Below, in pieces: positions 24,600 to 37,520 of a stretch of DNA of 64,000 nucleotides (positions are counted from its first letter, which is position 1; every line of letters starts with the position of its first letter). The translations under genes were made by a program, and so were the position numbers. The stretch is taken from the NCBI GenBank assembly GCA_033675545.1, contig JAWDGP010007236.1, positions 875,001 to 939,000 on the forward strand. The letters run 5' to 3'. Below the pieces are notes generated by a model, which was given only the letters and a program-made list of their open reading frames with translations, did not search any database and was not told the DNA's origin. This DNA is from Elysia crispata (lineage: Eukaryota; Mollusca; Gastropoda; Plakobranchidae).

Positions 24600-26001
24600 T
24601 ATATATATATCATTATATGTGTATATCGGCTCACTCATACTGGCTATATAGGCCTATTTCATTGCTCTTTACAATGAAGAAAATTAATTCAGTTCAAACC
24701 CATAAAATAAAGAAGGTTAAGAGTTAACAAATTGTCACTATGTACTGAAAATTCTCACCTAATTTTTACTTCATGAGACAGTTTTGTCTATCCAATGCTT
24801 TTCAACCAAATGAAGTTACCTTTCTGTGTAATCATTTCTTTCCCGGCTCTGTATTTTTTTTTCATATAAGTTTACATTTACAGGTTAATATATTTTGGTA
24901 TGATGTGTGACAAAAATCACAAATATATGTGTTTACAATTTACAAACTTATAATTTTTTCAAGTTTGTCCATTTAATGTTCAGATAAGGAGTAATTAAAT
25001 TTCTTGTCTCAGATGTACAACAATGGTTTTCTTGTATTTCTTTGTGCTTTGCTCTAAAGAAGTGACTGTGGTTGTATCTTGTTTGAACTTAATTTAGTCT
25101 ACTTTTTCCTTGTTTTGCTAGCTTGCAACACTGGGCCTCGTACACTGTGCACTGTCTACAGCATATTCCTGTCTCTATCTCTACATAATTTACACTTTAT
25201 TTTTATTTCGACAAAATTTTGGTGGTGAAATTCATAGTTATGACTTCATAAATGAGACCAAGTTTGCTGTACAGTTGTAGTCTAACTTGACTATTTACCT
25301 ATGCAGTGAAGTTCAGTATTGAGGGGAAAATTTTTGTTTAAGATTTGGGGCAGGAGGGGGGAATTGTACCAGATAATATTACTTTGGCAGTTTATTTGGT
25401 TTTTTTTTCTGCTATTAAAGAAAGTTTTGTATTCGCTGCCTTTCTAGTTTGAGGGATTTTTCACTGATACCTTTGTGATCGTCTAAAACTTCTGTGCAGA
25501 TTTGCTGTGTGAGAGCTCACTTAGTTCTTTTTTTGTGATGTGAGATGAGTAGTTTCACTTTTTCTTTTTGTACCTGAGCAAATCGTTTTGCTTTTATTGT
25601 TTTGCTTTTAATGAAGTTTCCTCAAATTTCTATGAAGTTTGAGAAGGTCTTTGGTTTCATCAAGGAATTTGGCCAGTAAGGCCTGTTTTGACAGTAATCT
25701 TGTGATCAAGTTTGGAGACCATTTTTGTTATAAATGCCCAGTCTTATGTTTTCAAGAGTTAACCACAGTCTGTCTCATATCCTTTCTTCTCCCTTTCATC
25801 GCTTTCTCTCTCTAATGTTTCAGTATAATGGAATTAGAGCTGATGCAATGTGTCTGGCGCAATTATGATGCGGGAAGAACTTGTAATTTAGATTGACAAC
25901 ATATTTTGGGCAACACGGAAAGTGCTTGTTTTTAACATTACAGATTAAAGCTATTTTGTCTTATGTGCACATGTATCTCTCCAGGGACCTACTTTAAAGC
26001 T

Positions 26002-26038
<37 letters not shown>

Positions 26039-26867
26039 CTGGCAAACTTACTGTTAAACGTAAACTAACGCTTACAACAAGATAGGTTAATAAGATAGCA
26101 TTCAAAGATAAAAGAGGATTGGGAAACTACTTACTGTGCTAAGTGTCACAGTAAAAATTTCTCCAGTTATATAGATTTTGATTTTTTTTTGTTTTTGCAT
26201 ATAGTATGCAGCAAGTGTTTGTCAAATTAATACAGTTTAGAGCCTGGCAGCCTTCTCTAACACTTAAGAAATGCGCAAGTGAGAAGTGACTTTCTTTCTC
26301 CTTTTTTTTTGTTTATAATTCTTAAATTAACAGTTTCATTTCCAAAATGAAACTAGAAGATTCAAACAGAGAATCTCTACATTGCATTAGACATTTTCTT
26401 CTAAGAACTATCAAGCATTGTATATACCTGTGTACATGATTTTAAGCTATGCCATACAATTTAAAATACAAAAAAGGGACTCTTAAAATCATTATGATTA
26501 TAGCTAGGATTTAGGAATTGAACTTTTAGGAACCGTCGAGAAATACTGTCTTTATTGGCAAGAAAGGTGCTACTCTTCTTCAACTGGTGTTTCAGGAAAC
26601 AGAAGCATAGCTTTTGCACTCTAGCATAAAAATATTCTCAAAACTATGAGGTTTACAGAAAGATATAAATTGCCATGATTTTGAGAGGCAACGTTTATAA
26701 GTAAAATATTATGTATTTATTGAGCTAAGCTATAGAGCTATAAAGATAGGTTGATCATATTAATGTTTTGTTTTAAGAACTTTTTTAATTTTGTTTATTG
26801 TTGAGCATCTGTTTTAAGCTCATTATTAGAGAATTTATCACTGTCTTTTTATCATTTTATTCCTCAG
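24569..26867. other. Intergenic DNA upstream of GID8
   Basis: AT-rich, with AT dinucleotide runs at 24569-24612 and 26007-26036. No coding frame of merit. A GID8 5' UTR exon is expected here, because a good acceptor (TTCCTCAG, ending 26867) precedes the start codon by 9 bases, but I cannot place it. Confidence 0.4.
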
Positions 26868-26876
26868 TCTGCCAAG

Positions 26877-29800
26877 ATGAGCATGACAACAGGTTCAGAC
26901 AGAGGAGAGAATGATATAGTGAAAGATGCTTGGATGCTGCAGCTTATGACCCACCATGTTGGTCGGACAGACATGAACAAGCTTATCATGAACTACTTGG
27001 TTACTGGTAAGTTGATATAGCCCAAAACTGATAAATTATTTCTCTGAGTCTGCTCTGAAATAGAAATGTATGGAACAGCAGATTACTGGTCTCTTCATTT
27101 GGCATGTCATGGGTGAGACTTAGAGGATTTTGGACAGTTTTTGAAAAGGCGCAATGAGGATTAAATCCAGAAGATTGGCTCTGATAGAGCTGTAACAGGT
27201 ATCGAGTGTCTAGCTGCATTGCTGAGAGTGTGGGTGCGGAGATAGTCGGACTTGTGAAACTCGAACACATAAACATCTTAATACTCTTTATGCTCTCCCA
27301 ACCTCTGCAGTTTATGAAGACATGCTATTACAAACAAATCATAGTTCATAGTTTACTTTTTTTTTATTACTGTCCTCTCCGGAAAGCTAGAAACATCAAA
27401 CAAAGTGTAAAATTATTGGATTTTATCGTGCTTTGGTGAAAATCTGTAACCTCAAACCAGTGGACAATCCAGTACATGTGCATATGTAAATTCTTCATAG
27501 CTTTGCTATCCTTGAAGCTAGAAGCTTGAAAAAACTGCAGAACTACCTGCTACTTTTTCAGAATCACAAAAGATCAAAGGGTACTGCATCAGTGTAGACT
27601 GCTCAAGAATTTTTTTCTTTTAATAAAAAAGATTCTTGCACTGTTTTGTTTATCAAGAGTCAACTTACCTACCAGCAACTGTTAGATTTGTAAATAGACA
27701 TCTGGACTTAAAGTTTTGGTTCCTTCACCATCAAAAGAAATCACAAAGTTGTTTCTGCTGTACACTCTATAAAGAATCCTTTTTTTTTTTTAATTTTTTT
27801 CAAATAGAGGGTTTCAAGGAAGCAGCTGAGAAATTCAGTGCAGAGTCTGGGGTTGAACCATCTGTCAATTTGGATAGCCTTGACGATAGAATTCGCATCC
27901 GCCAGGCGGTACTGGATGGGCGCATCATGGAAGCGGTGGCTATCATCAACTCTCTTTATCCAGAGCTTCTAGATAATGATAGATATTTGTTCTTCAGATT
28001 GCAAGTAAGTCTCATGTCAAGTAAATGGTCGACTCTCCCATGTCGATAAACGATGATTGTTATCCTCATTTCTACTGTTTTCATTTTTGTTCTTCTTTGA
28101 TTTTCATATAAATACTATTTTCTCATAAAATACAGTCAATGTTATAAAATCACCTTCATTTGGATACAGAAGTGGCTTTATGAATGATTGCACAATGAAT
28201 TTGAATTGTATTCCCTTGGACCCTATATCTTTTCGATTGATGAGTCTTGGAAAGAAATTCTGGGTTTGCATGACACATGGTAAACTGCTTAGCATGGAAA
28301 CTAATTATTTTTTTTTTCAATCTATTATTGCAGAGGCCAATGGCAGTTAGTTTTCAATAAATTGTTTAATGTTTGTTTTTCATTTCTTTTTTTTTTCTTC
28401 TCTTCAATTAATGTTAGTGTTATAAAATCTCAAATCCTTTTGGTTGATCTGGTCTTTCCCCCATTCAGCAACAACATTTGATTGAGCTGATCAAGAGGAG
28501 AGAGCTGGAGCCGGCTCTAGAGTTTGCCCAGAACAAACTGGCAGAAAGAGTCGAGGAGAACCCTAATGTCCTGCCTGAGTTGGAGAAGACTTTGGCCCTG
28601 CTGGCCTTTGAGAAGCCAGAAATGTCGCCTTTTGGAGATCTTTTACACCCTTCACAAAGACAAAAAGTAAGAATTGTTACCTATTCACACTATTTTTGCC
28701 TGAAGTAGCCTTTTTCTCCATATGTGCCGGAAATAATGGCAACATCCTGCTAAAGAGTAGAGACTTATTTAAATCATTATCTGTTGAAATTGAGATCTTT
28801 CAATCCATGAACAATAACATGTGAAACGCTATCAGCAGTAAAAACTTAAGTGACTTTTACTGCCACTCGTGGTTCAAATTGATCCGATTGGTCAAAAGAA
28901 ACTTTTTATATTGCTTTAATATCTTGATTAGAGTACCGTTAATGAAACTTCCTTATATCACTCAACAATTTATTTGTCTCTTATTGCTTAAGTCTGTCAA
29001 AAACATAGTCAGTATTAAGTTTATTATAATTTTTCTATTTGCAATCATGTTATGACTGTGCAGTTTCAGATGTAATTACAATGGACCTGTGTATATGCAG
29101 CAAAGAGGTTTTGTATGCATACTCATCCTTTGTGGTCCCAAAGTACCCATTTTTATTTTACTGCTTCACAGTCTCACAATGTTTTAAAAATGAAAGTTAA
29201 GAGGCTAGGACACTTCTGAACATTATAGCATGGCAAGCTGCAACTTACTGTGTTTTCTTTTTTCAATATTACTGGATCCAAAGGACCCACGGTTGACTGA
29301 AAAGGATACAAATAAGAAGTGGAAAAGCTTAATTTTTTTTTTTTTAAATAATCTAAATAGGTTGCAAGTGAAGTCAATTCTGCCATACTAGAGACAGACT
29401 CCACCCCTCGCTTAGCCAACCTCCTCAAGCTGCTATTGTGGGCACAAGAAGAGCTGGACAAGAGAAAGGTTTTAAAATATATATATATATACATAATATA
29501 AACTGACTTTTTTATCTGAAATTAAAAGAACTGATGATGATGTCTAAGATGCAAAGATAGAAAGTTGTATGGTTAAGAATATTCATTTCAGACTTATGTG
29601 GTGTCAAATGATTTCAAAGTATGTTTAAAATGGATTTTAGAGAGAGTGCTTGAAACAGTGGGAGAAATCATACTGTTTTTCCTAAATCATTTATTTCTTT
29701 TTTTTTTTTTTGGTTAAGAAGACCTGGTGCTTTTTTCATTATTTTTTTAGTTTAAAGGTTACAAGTAATAATTTCACATTTGGTTAAAGAATGAACTGTT

Positions 29801-31634
29801 CAATCTTGGAAAAACATGATGGTCAAGTGGGAAGATCACGTGACAGCTTATTTCAAAGTATGACGTTTAAATGGTAGCTTGTACACAATGGCATTCAGGG
29901 CTGGGTGAAGATTTTTTGTGCTGATGATGAAACTGAGTAGTAATTATTGGCTCAGTGGCTGAAAATAATCATGCAATTGTTTCAGTTGTATGAAAGCTTA
30001 GAGAAATAAAAATGCCAACCAGATGAATATGCCCTACATCTTTCAAGAATTTATGATGCTTTTTTTTTTTTCAAAAAAAATGAATACAAGTGTGATCCCT
30101 TAACATTTTTAACACACTCGCTGCCGTAGGTTTCTGATCCAGCCTGACCAGGAATGCCAGCTTTTTTGCACCTTTTTCAAAAAAATCACTGTATCTTTAT
30201 TTTTGTGCCAAGAGTATTGAAACTTTTAGTCTTAACAGAAACAGAATTGAATTTTACAGAATAGAAAAAAATATTCAAATTGCTCAATTGCTTTATTTTT
30301 TGTGATTTTTTGAAAAAGGTGTAAATTTCATAGCCAAAAAAAAGAATGATGATGCTTACAATTTGTATTGTTTTAGCTGTGTGGATGCTTTTTTTTCATG
30401 ATTTTTAGGCTGCAATCAACATAAACTCTGTTAGTGTTTGGGTCTGAGGTGGGCTGGGGGGGTTGTTGTGGAGTTTCATTTAGATCTGACTCAGAGTCAG
30501 CGTCTGAATCTGATAGTATAATATTAGATCTCGATGTTTTTGCCTTAGATCTAGATTGTGTAGACTTGCTCAGGCATGCCTTTCTATTATTAGGCCTAAA
30601 CTTGCCAGTACTAAACCCTGTAGACTCAAAAATATTACTTTGCTCCCGAGCCATGTCTTGATCGGACATTGAGCTGAAACTGAAACTAGATCTAGATCTA
30701 GATCTGGCGTATTTCGGGGATCGTCAGAAAAGCTGCTGTAACTTTTTTATTTACCAAGGGAAGTAACTCAAATAAGAAGGAATATGAAGAGGAAAAGTGA
30801 CCGCTAACTGCTGTAGAATGCCAGACCCGAATGTGCGTCAGTTCTAAGTAGGTAAATATAGGGAATTGCAAACCCCGTCGGTACCGGCACTACCCAGTCT
30901 GAGCTAGTGACTCGAAAGGGTTCGGTAGCGGCAGTGACTGACTTAAAGGGCTATACTGAAAATGCAAAGGAGCGAAAACTTGAGAGGGAAATCCTGGTGA
31001 AAAGAAAAGTCTTTTTTTTTACAAAGGAGTCTTAAAACAATTCAAAATATAAAAAAAAAAAAAAACATAATTTGAAATCTTAACTTTTTCATCTCTTGAG
31101 CTTAGGGATTTCATTCACTTGCGTCATTGTTTTACACTTTGAAGCTGTAAAGTGGATACTTTAGAATTTTCAACATAAGGAGTATACTATAAACATAAAT
31201 ATAGTTGAGCAAATAAATTAAGTATTAATACATTGGCTTTAATCTATACACTTTGCCATTAAGGCTTAGGATAATGAGCTCAATTTTTTTTTTTTTTTTT
31301 TTGACAATTTTGATGAGTTTTCAAGTTTACCCAGAAATGAGCCAAAACTTTTGGTTATAAGTTTGAACCATGACCCAGATATTGTCTAAGTTTGAAGCCT
31401 TAGCTCATACAATTTGTGATGAATGTATACGTAAAGAAAGAATACCATAGATAAGGTATAGATAGAGCTTGTAATTCAAAGAAGGATATATTGTGCCATG
31501 TTGCAAGTTTTCTATTTCTTGTAATAACTTTGGAGATGGTTCTTGTAATTCTGACTTAAAATTTTTATTTTTTCTCATAGATTCCCTTCCCACATCTGAC
31601 GAACATTGCTGAGGGATCCATAGGAGATTCCTAG
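26877..31634 (+). CDS. GID8: GID8 homologue (TWA1), GID/CTLH E3 ubiquitin ligase subunit, 5 coding exons
   Basis: Scaffold subunit of the CTLH/GID ubiquitin ligase; in vertebrates also linked to beta-catenin retention in the nucleus. Exons: 26877-27006, 27808-28004, 28469-28666, 29361-29468, 31581-31634. Phases match and the product is 228 aa, the same length as human GID8. Visible: LisH region with [20 protein letters not shown] (about residues 28-47), CTLH region starting [15 protein letters not shown] with [10 protein letters not shown], then the CRA region [39 protein letters not shown] and [20 protein letters not shown]. The small last exon encodes [17 protein letters not shown], equivalent to the VKYPKMTDLSKGVIEEPK tail, and is the least conserved part. 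A spliced 5' UTR is likely. Intron 4 holds a piggyBac-like relic. Confidence 0.96.
30113..30942 (-). mobile_element. piggyBac-like relic in GID8 intron 4
   Basis: Bounded by TTAA on both sides (30109-30112 and 30943-30946). The ends CACACTCGCTGCCGTA and, inverted, GTCAGTCACTGCCGCTA form an imperfect TIR of about 17 bp. A 98-aa minus-strand frame (30669-30373) begins MSDQDMARE and contains the acidic run [14 protein letters not shown], as is common at the N-terminus of piggyBac transposases; the catalytic core is absent. AGATCT palindromes occur within it. The family call rests on TTAA plus TIR and is moderate. Confidence 0.5.
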
Positions 31635-34545
31635 GGGCAGCAGTTACATTCATCTGTGTGTGGATTATGTACATTTGATGTGTAAAGTTATGCAACAGAT
31701 TATTTTTTCAGTTGTATGTATGATGATTCCTCACATACAATTTGCATAAAATCATTGGTGTATATTTATATCTGATCTCTGAGAATTTTCTTATCACCCA
31801 TGTTTGTGTGTGAACATAAAAACTGCAACAGGAATAAAAAAAAAGGTAACCTTGGACATTTATTAAAGTTTTTTTTTTCAAGAGCAGAACGAAAGATGCC
31901 ATGAATGTCAGACTTCTAGTCATTGGACAATGTTGTTTTATAATAAAAGGTAAGAGCTAATGTGCAACAATATTTATTCAAAACTATCACAAAACTCTTT
32001 ATCAAAGCTAGACTTCATTTGAACTTTGCATTCCCCTTCAATTACTTGCTCTTTTTATATACTTTCGACACCTGTGACCAGTATCTGTTACCTGTGGCAG
32101 AATATCTTAATTTTTTTTATTCAGCTGCATATTGAGAAATCCCTTAGTTCTTTTCAGAGCAAGTATTTCTTCATTCTTTGGAATTCTTTTTGTGGTAATG
32201 CAAGTGTTTAGACTTCTTGAAGATCCTGGAACACAAAACATGAATTAAATTGATTAATACTTTTTGCTGCACAACTTTTAATGGATTGATCTTTACTTTA
32301 GCTAAGGAAAGTCATTTTTTATTAGACTTCAAATAGAACATGAGCCTCTTTCCTCCGCAAAAAATGTCTTAAACGTGCTCAGTGCATTTTAGAGTCTGGA
32401 AACTCTTTTTCAAGTTCACCTGTTGCGGCTTTATGTATTCAAAATGTAAACTTGCCATAGTCTGTGCTGTAAAACTAAGGAATTTTTTTTATGTTTTAGG
32501 AAGATAATGATTATGAACGTATTTTTACACAGCTTAGATTGAAGGTTTTGTTTTTCTCGTGTCCTTCAGTGAGTTTTACCTGCTGAAACTTGTGCGAAGA
32601 TGCTTTGTTGTGTTAGTGTCTTGTAGTTCTTTTCATTCTTGACATTTATTTTCCCTAGTAACTTCTCTTGTTTTAAATTTTTCTGTGGTCACTCCTCAAG
32701 TATTTTGTAATTTCTAGTTTTGTTAACCGCTAATTTCAATCTTTTTTGAAGGTGTCAGTTTAGTTTGATTATTATTATGATGTCTGTGAATTCAACTCAT
32801 TTTCATAATTATTGCAATCTTGTTGTTTCATTTTTTTCCTTTGTCATTTTTATGTTAACTAGAGTTTTATGATTTTGTGTATGTATGTTTTTTTTTTGTT
32901 TTTTGTTGTTGTTGTGGTTCGGGTTTGTTTCTTGTATTTCAAATTGAAAAGTGTAATGAATTCTTTTGTAAAAAAATGTATTCACTGCACTGCTACAGAT
33001 TCACCTATTTATCATATTCATTCCTCATCTTTCACCTGTATTGCATCCATTGCATCAATTTCAATATAAAGAACTATAAAATGATTATGCATGGGGTTTT
33101 TTGTTGGTTTTTTTTTAATGCATTTCTTTTTCTCATTCAGGCAGCTTTTATAAGTTTGATTTTGTATGGCATTAATTGAAACTTCGTTTTTTTATTAAGT
33201 AGTTTTCTCTGAGCTGGCACGAATAAATGTGAGACATATATTTAAGAGAATGTAGGGGGAAGGGAGGTAAATATGCAGAAGAGCCAAACTAGAGATTTTT
33301 ACATCCAAAATTTAGTTTCATGGTTTTAACAGCATGCAGATATATTATGCATCTTATATGATGCTTAATGAGCATGTGGAAAATAGTACTGTTATGTCTA
33401 AGCTGTAATTCTTTTAATGCTCCAAGCATTGATGGCTGATTAGACGTCAGTTAGTACACTTCTGTGGTGTTTCGGCCATGAAGTCGGCTGCTTTTTGGCC
33501 CTTTCAGTGACAAAATACACACTATCTCATAAATTGACTGTCTTTTTCTTTCAAGTAGAAGAGTTCCGTTGAAAACAAAATGAAACTTCATTGTTTGAAC
33601 ATTTGAAAGTGGATTTGCACAGATTATTTTCATCTCTCTTAAATTATCATGATGCCACACACCTTCATATATGACACTTGTATTAGTTTTAAAAAATGAA
33701 ACCAAAACATCCGAATTGCCACTTCAAAAAAAATTGTTTGTTTTATCATTTTAATCATTTTTTTTCCTTTGTAAAAGAAGACACTGTGGAAAGACGCTTT
33801 GCACTCAACATTATTTTCTTATGTCACTGTTTTAATAACTAGATGAAAAAGCAATCTTAAAATTGGTTTAATAGGTCTTTTAACTTTTGCTGAAGTATTT
33901 AAAAAATGCAATGACTTGTTCATCCAGGCAACACAGTTAGAGATTGTAAACCATATAAAATTATCCTTGAATAGAATCTAATGGGCAAAATGCCTACATA
34001 GTATTCATATAATGTATGTTTCCCTGGCTCTGTTCCTGAACTCTTCAAATGTTTTTACTCGAATTTGCTCTTGAGAAACTTTGAGTGCAGATTGTTCAAA
34101 GTGGTGCTTTCGCTGATTAGAAAGAAATTATTTGATTAATATGTTCATTGACTAAAATAAAATTTCTTCTGATAAGTTGTGATGTCTCCCTTGAGAGGCT
34201 GTAAGAGGAATTTGATTCAAGGGGGGAGGGGACTTTTTTTTTACATTTATTTTGTGTTTAATTTACTTATGATTATTTTGTAGACTTTTAATACTTTGTA
34301 TAAAGGTAAAATAATTATAGTAACTTGACTCATAAAATCTTTTACCTATGTTTATTTGGTAATGAGTTCTATAAATGAATTTTATGTGGATTTTTTTTAT
34401 GGTAAATTCATTCTCAAGCTGCAATGTAAAAAAGACAAAATATCAAACTTAAATGAATAATGTGATTTTCATAAAACTGTGGCTGTATTGGTTTGGTATG
34501 TATTGACTTGTATGCCTTCACACTGAAAATTTTCTATGACATTGT
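31635..34545 (+). other. Probable long 3' UTR of GID8
   Basis: AT-rich DNA after the GID8 stop codon without a credible coding frame. AATAAA at 31942-31947 could end a short transcript; the better-supported signal is at 34546. Nothing else is recognised. Confidence 0.4.
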
Positions 34546-34551
34546 AATAAA
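34546..34551 (+). terminator. Candidate distal polyadenylation signal of GID8
   Basis: AATAAA followed about 20 bases later by TTTTGTGTGCGTGTGCTCC, a GT-rich downstream element typical of animal poly(A) sites. It would give a 3' UTR of about 2.9 kb. Confidence 0.5.
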
Positions 34552-35375
34552 ATTTTCCTGCTGAATTTTTGTGTGCGTGTGCTCCTTATTTTAATTTCCC
34601 TATGCTTTAGGTGATAGAATAGAAAGGAAATGAAAATAGAATACATTATGCAACTAGAAATTACATTTTAATTGTCTTATTATGTAATTTGTACCTATTA
34701 ATCATCATTATGGGAGTAAATTCTACATCATTTAAAATTGCGATGAGCTGAGAAACATAATTTATGAAGGACTTTGAATCAGTTGTGGTCTCAACACCTT
34801 TGGGGACACGAAAGCTAAAATGATACTAAACCAACTTTAGCCTATTCCATAGCTCAGGTCGGTTTCACTTTTTTCTCTGAATACCTATTTATTGAACAGG
34901 TGCTGGCTGACTGGAAATACCCACAGGTGGGAGATTTTCTTCCTCTCCACTAGTCGTGGACAATGGGCTTTTTCTCCATGATTTGATTTCAGCATTAAAA
35001 TTGCAGTCTGTGTATCATTCTCATCCCATGAAGCAAAAATAAAATTACAAAGATTGTATTACTGTACCAGCTCAGAATATGAACTTCTTGAAAGGAAATT
35101 CTTTGTTCACTATGATAGAAAAAAAAAATCTCAACAGAGATAAAAATATGCATCAATAACTAGCTAGAAATTTTATAAAGAGCAATTCTTTTGCAAACTG
35201 TTTTGAAGATAAAAATTTCCTGAAATGTACCTCACAACCAATCCTTCAAGAAAAATTGGGAGCCTTGATTTTAGTCCTTACTTTGGACTGCTCGACCCAA
35301 TACAAAATATGTTTTATCAAAAGTATCGCAACACTTAAGTTAACTTAAGGTGTAAACTATCACCCAACCTAGACT

Positions 35376-35878
35376 TACCGTATTCGCTCCAATAGTAGCG
35401 CCGGGCGCGTGAAAATGAAGAGGGGGGGTGGGGGGTGGGGGGGGTGCGTCTAAAAGAATATGTTTTGGATGACTTTCTTCAAAGACAAAGTGCCGCCGTT
35501 TCCGCCGTCGCCGCCCTCCCCCCTCCCCCCCTCTAGTTAGTTTTAGAGTGCCATGGTTGGGTGAAGAAAGCGACGCGTCATTCGAGTCCGATGACTACGA
35601 GGACTGCAATAGTCCAGGACATTAACCTCAGACGCCTTAGTACTGACTTTGACATCCCCAATTTCAGATGACAATTGCAGTATCATAGTCATTCATTGTT
35701 TACATGTGTTGTCTGTTGTTATCATCAGATCTATCGCTTAATAAATGTTTTGAGTTTGAGTTTAATAAGAATCTTTTGTTCTCGAAAGTGGTGTTTTTTA
35801 AGTGTTGCTTGGATGGGAAAAGGGGGGGGGGGGGGGGCGTTTATTAGAGATGGCGCTACTAATGGAGAGTATGCGGTA
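35376..35878. mobile_element. 503-bp TIR element with G-rich runs
   Basis: Left end TACCGTATTCGCTCCAATAG and then TAGCGCC; the right end is the inverse of TACCGCATACTCTCCATTAG and then TAGCGCC. This gives a TIR of about 27 bp with five mismatches. Inside are runs of G (35425-35445 and 35820-35837) and a C-rich run (35517-35531). No coding capacity. It lies between GID8 and the malate dehydrogenase-like gene. Superfamily not assigned. Confidence 0.7.
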
Positions 35879-36365
35879 TGTAGACAAAGATTACAAAATT
35901 CAAAGTTACATGTAAAAGTTTCACCTAAAAGGTGATTGTTTACATCTTAAGTTCTTTTTTTCCATCTTTCACCCATGTATACAACGGATCCTTGGACTTA
36001 TAGTTGTGCCCAAGAGTTAAGCATTTGGTTTGTTTTGTTTTTTCTATAACACTTAAGTTAATAGATGAACATATTTTAAGACAAGGCTCCAGTGCGGCAG
36101 CCAACAAAGCAATGTTACGATAATTTCAAACAAGAAGCCACAAAAAGGAAAAGGCAGGCCGTAAAACTTATATTGCATCCACTCTCAGACAAGACCTCAA
36201 AAGACTTTTTGGAGTTATTACTGCAAGCAAACTAACCAGCACTTCAGACCACAAATTAAGGTGTGCTTCAGACCCCGAACATCTTGCGTCAGGTTCCCCA
36301 GGCCAGAGGACGGAAGCGACAACTGAGAGAACCGCCGAGGCGGAGTCCAGAGCGTTTCTCATTTC

Positions 36366-36872
36366 TGAGGTTTCGCAGGAAAGGCTTACGGGCCTTAAGC
36401 TAGACTACGACGTAATATTTTTAGACTGACCCACATCATTTGCATAAACTCCTCCCACCCAGCGGTACGTAGCATAATCGCTTTTCGCAAACATGCTATC
36501 CCTTCCACCGAGAACGTTACTGTTATGTAAGGGTTACATGATGACTGCCAGCGATGCTCTAATGCTACCGGTATTGAGTACATGTACTAGCCTGGACTAG
36601 GTGCAGGTGCGCTATGGAGAGTGTGTTTCCACAGCTCCACTGCATGCTCACGCAGTTACATTACATAACAATCACATGATCCGAGACAGTTTTAACAGCA
36701 GCAGAAGATTTCACTGGTCTAAACAGCTGACCAGACTGACCAGGCCCAGCGCTCACTTGCGGCTTCCGACGTAAACAACGCAGGCCGATTTGCACACGTC
36801 ACTAGGAAAACCACGTGTTTGTTACGTTATGAGTCATGCTTACGGTACGTAACTCAATCTGCGAAACATGGC
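36366..36872 (-). mobile_element. About 0.5-kb TIR element (MITE-like), copy B
   Basis: Reverse-oriented homologue of 13505-13993. Its ends are better inverted repeats of each other: TGAGGTTTCGCAGG at one side, and CTGCGAAACATGGC at the other. It has a few short insertions relative to copy A. No coding capacity. Confidence 0.7.
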
Positions 36873-37309
36873 TATTAACCTGTGGAGGAGTCTGTGGACG
36901 TCTTGGCTACGGGCTTTAAACTAAGGGCCTTAACTAAATAGGCCTATTTTTTTTTTTTTTTTTTTCTGACTTTTTTTAAAATTAGTTTTACAAAAGCCAC
37001 ATGGCAAAATTAACACGAATTTGCCAAATTTATAAAGTGTACTAGATATATATATATAAAAAAAAAGTGCGTTTTCCTATATTTTGTCCTGCGCAAAATC
37101 TTTTTTCACATCTTATAAAGAGGAGAAAAAAACCATCAAAGTTCATGGAGCATAATATGAAGCTAAAAAAAGGAACGGAAAACTCTCCGCACACGAAACA
37201 GCCTCTACAACGATAGTAGTCAGAAAAGAAGATTGCTTTGGGTAAAAAAATTAATCTAAGATTTTGAAAGCAGTGAGTTAGAAAAAAGGAATACGGAACA
37301 TTTTATAAG

Positions 37310-37520
37310 TACAATGGAACTAAAAACTGATCAATTAGAATCTCATTTTATAAAATACAAATCTATTTGCAGGTGTTTTTTTTTTGTGTTTTTTTTGTTT
37401 TTTTTTTTTGAATATTCATTATCATTCAAGTTTATAAAACACTACGCGGCTAAGAATTTCCGCAAGGCAGAACAATTCTATGCACTTAACGCATTTAAAC
37501 GGATCTAAAAATAGATTGGG
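37310..37520 (-). repeat. Dispersed repeat, copy 1
   Basis: The minus strand carries TGCCTTGCGGAAATTCTTAG next to CCGCG, preceded by TACTTTCCCAAT and TTTTTAGATC. The same order of blocks is seen on the plus strand at 60285-60400. A weaker relative lies near 40010-40130 (TTTGCGGGAATTCATAG). At least about 120 bp is shared; nature unknown. Confidence 0.5.
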
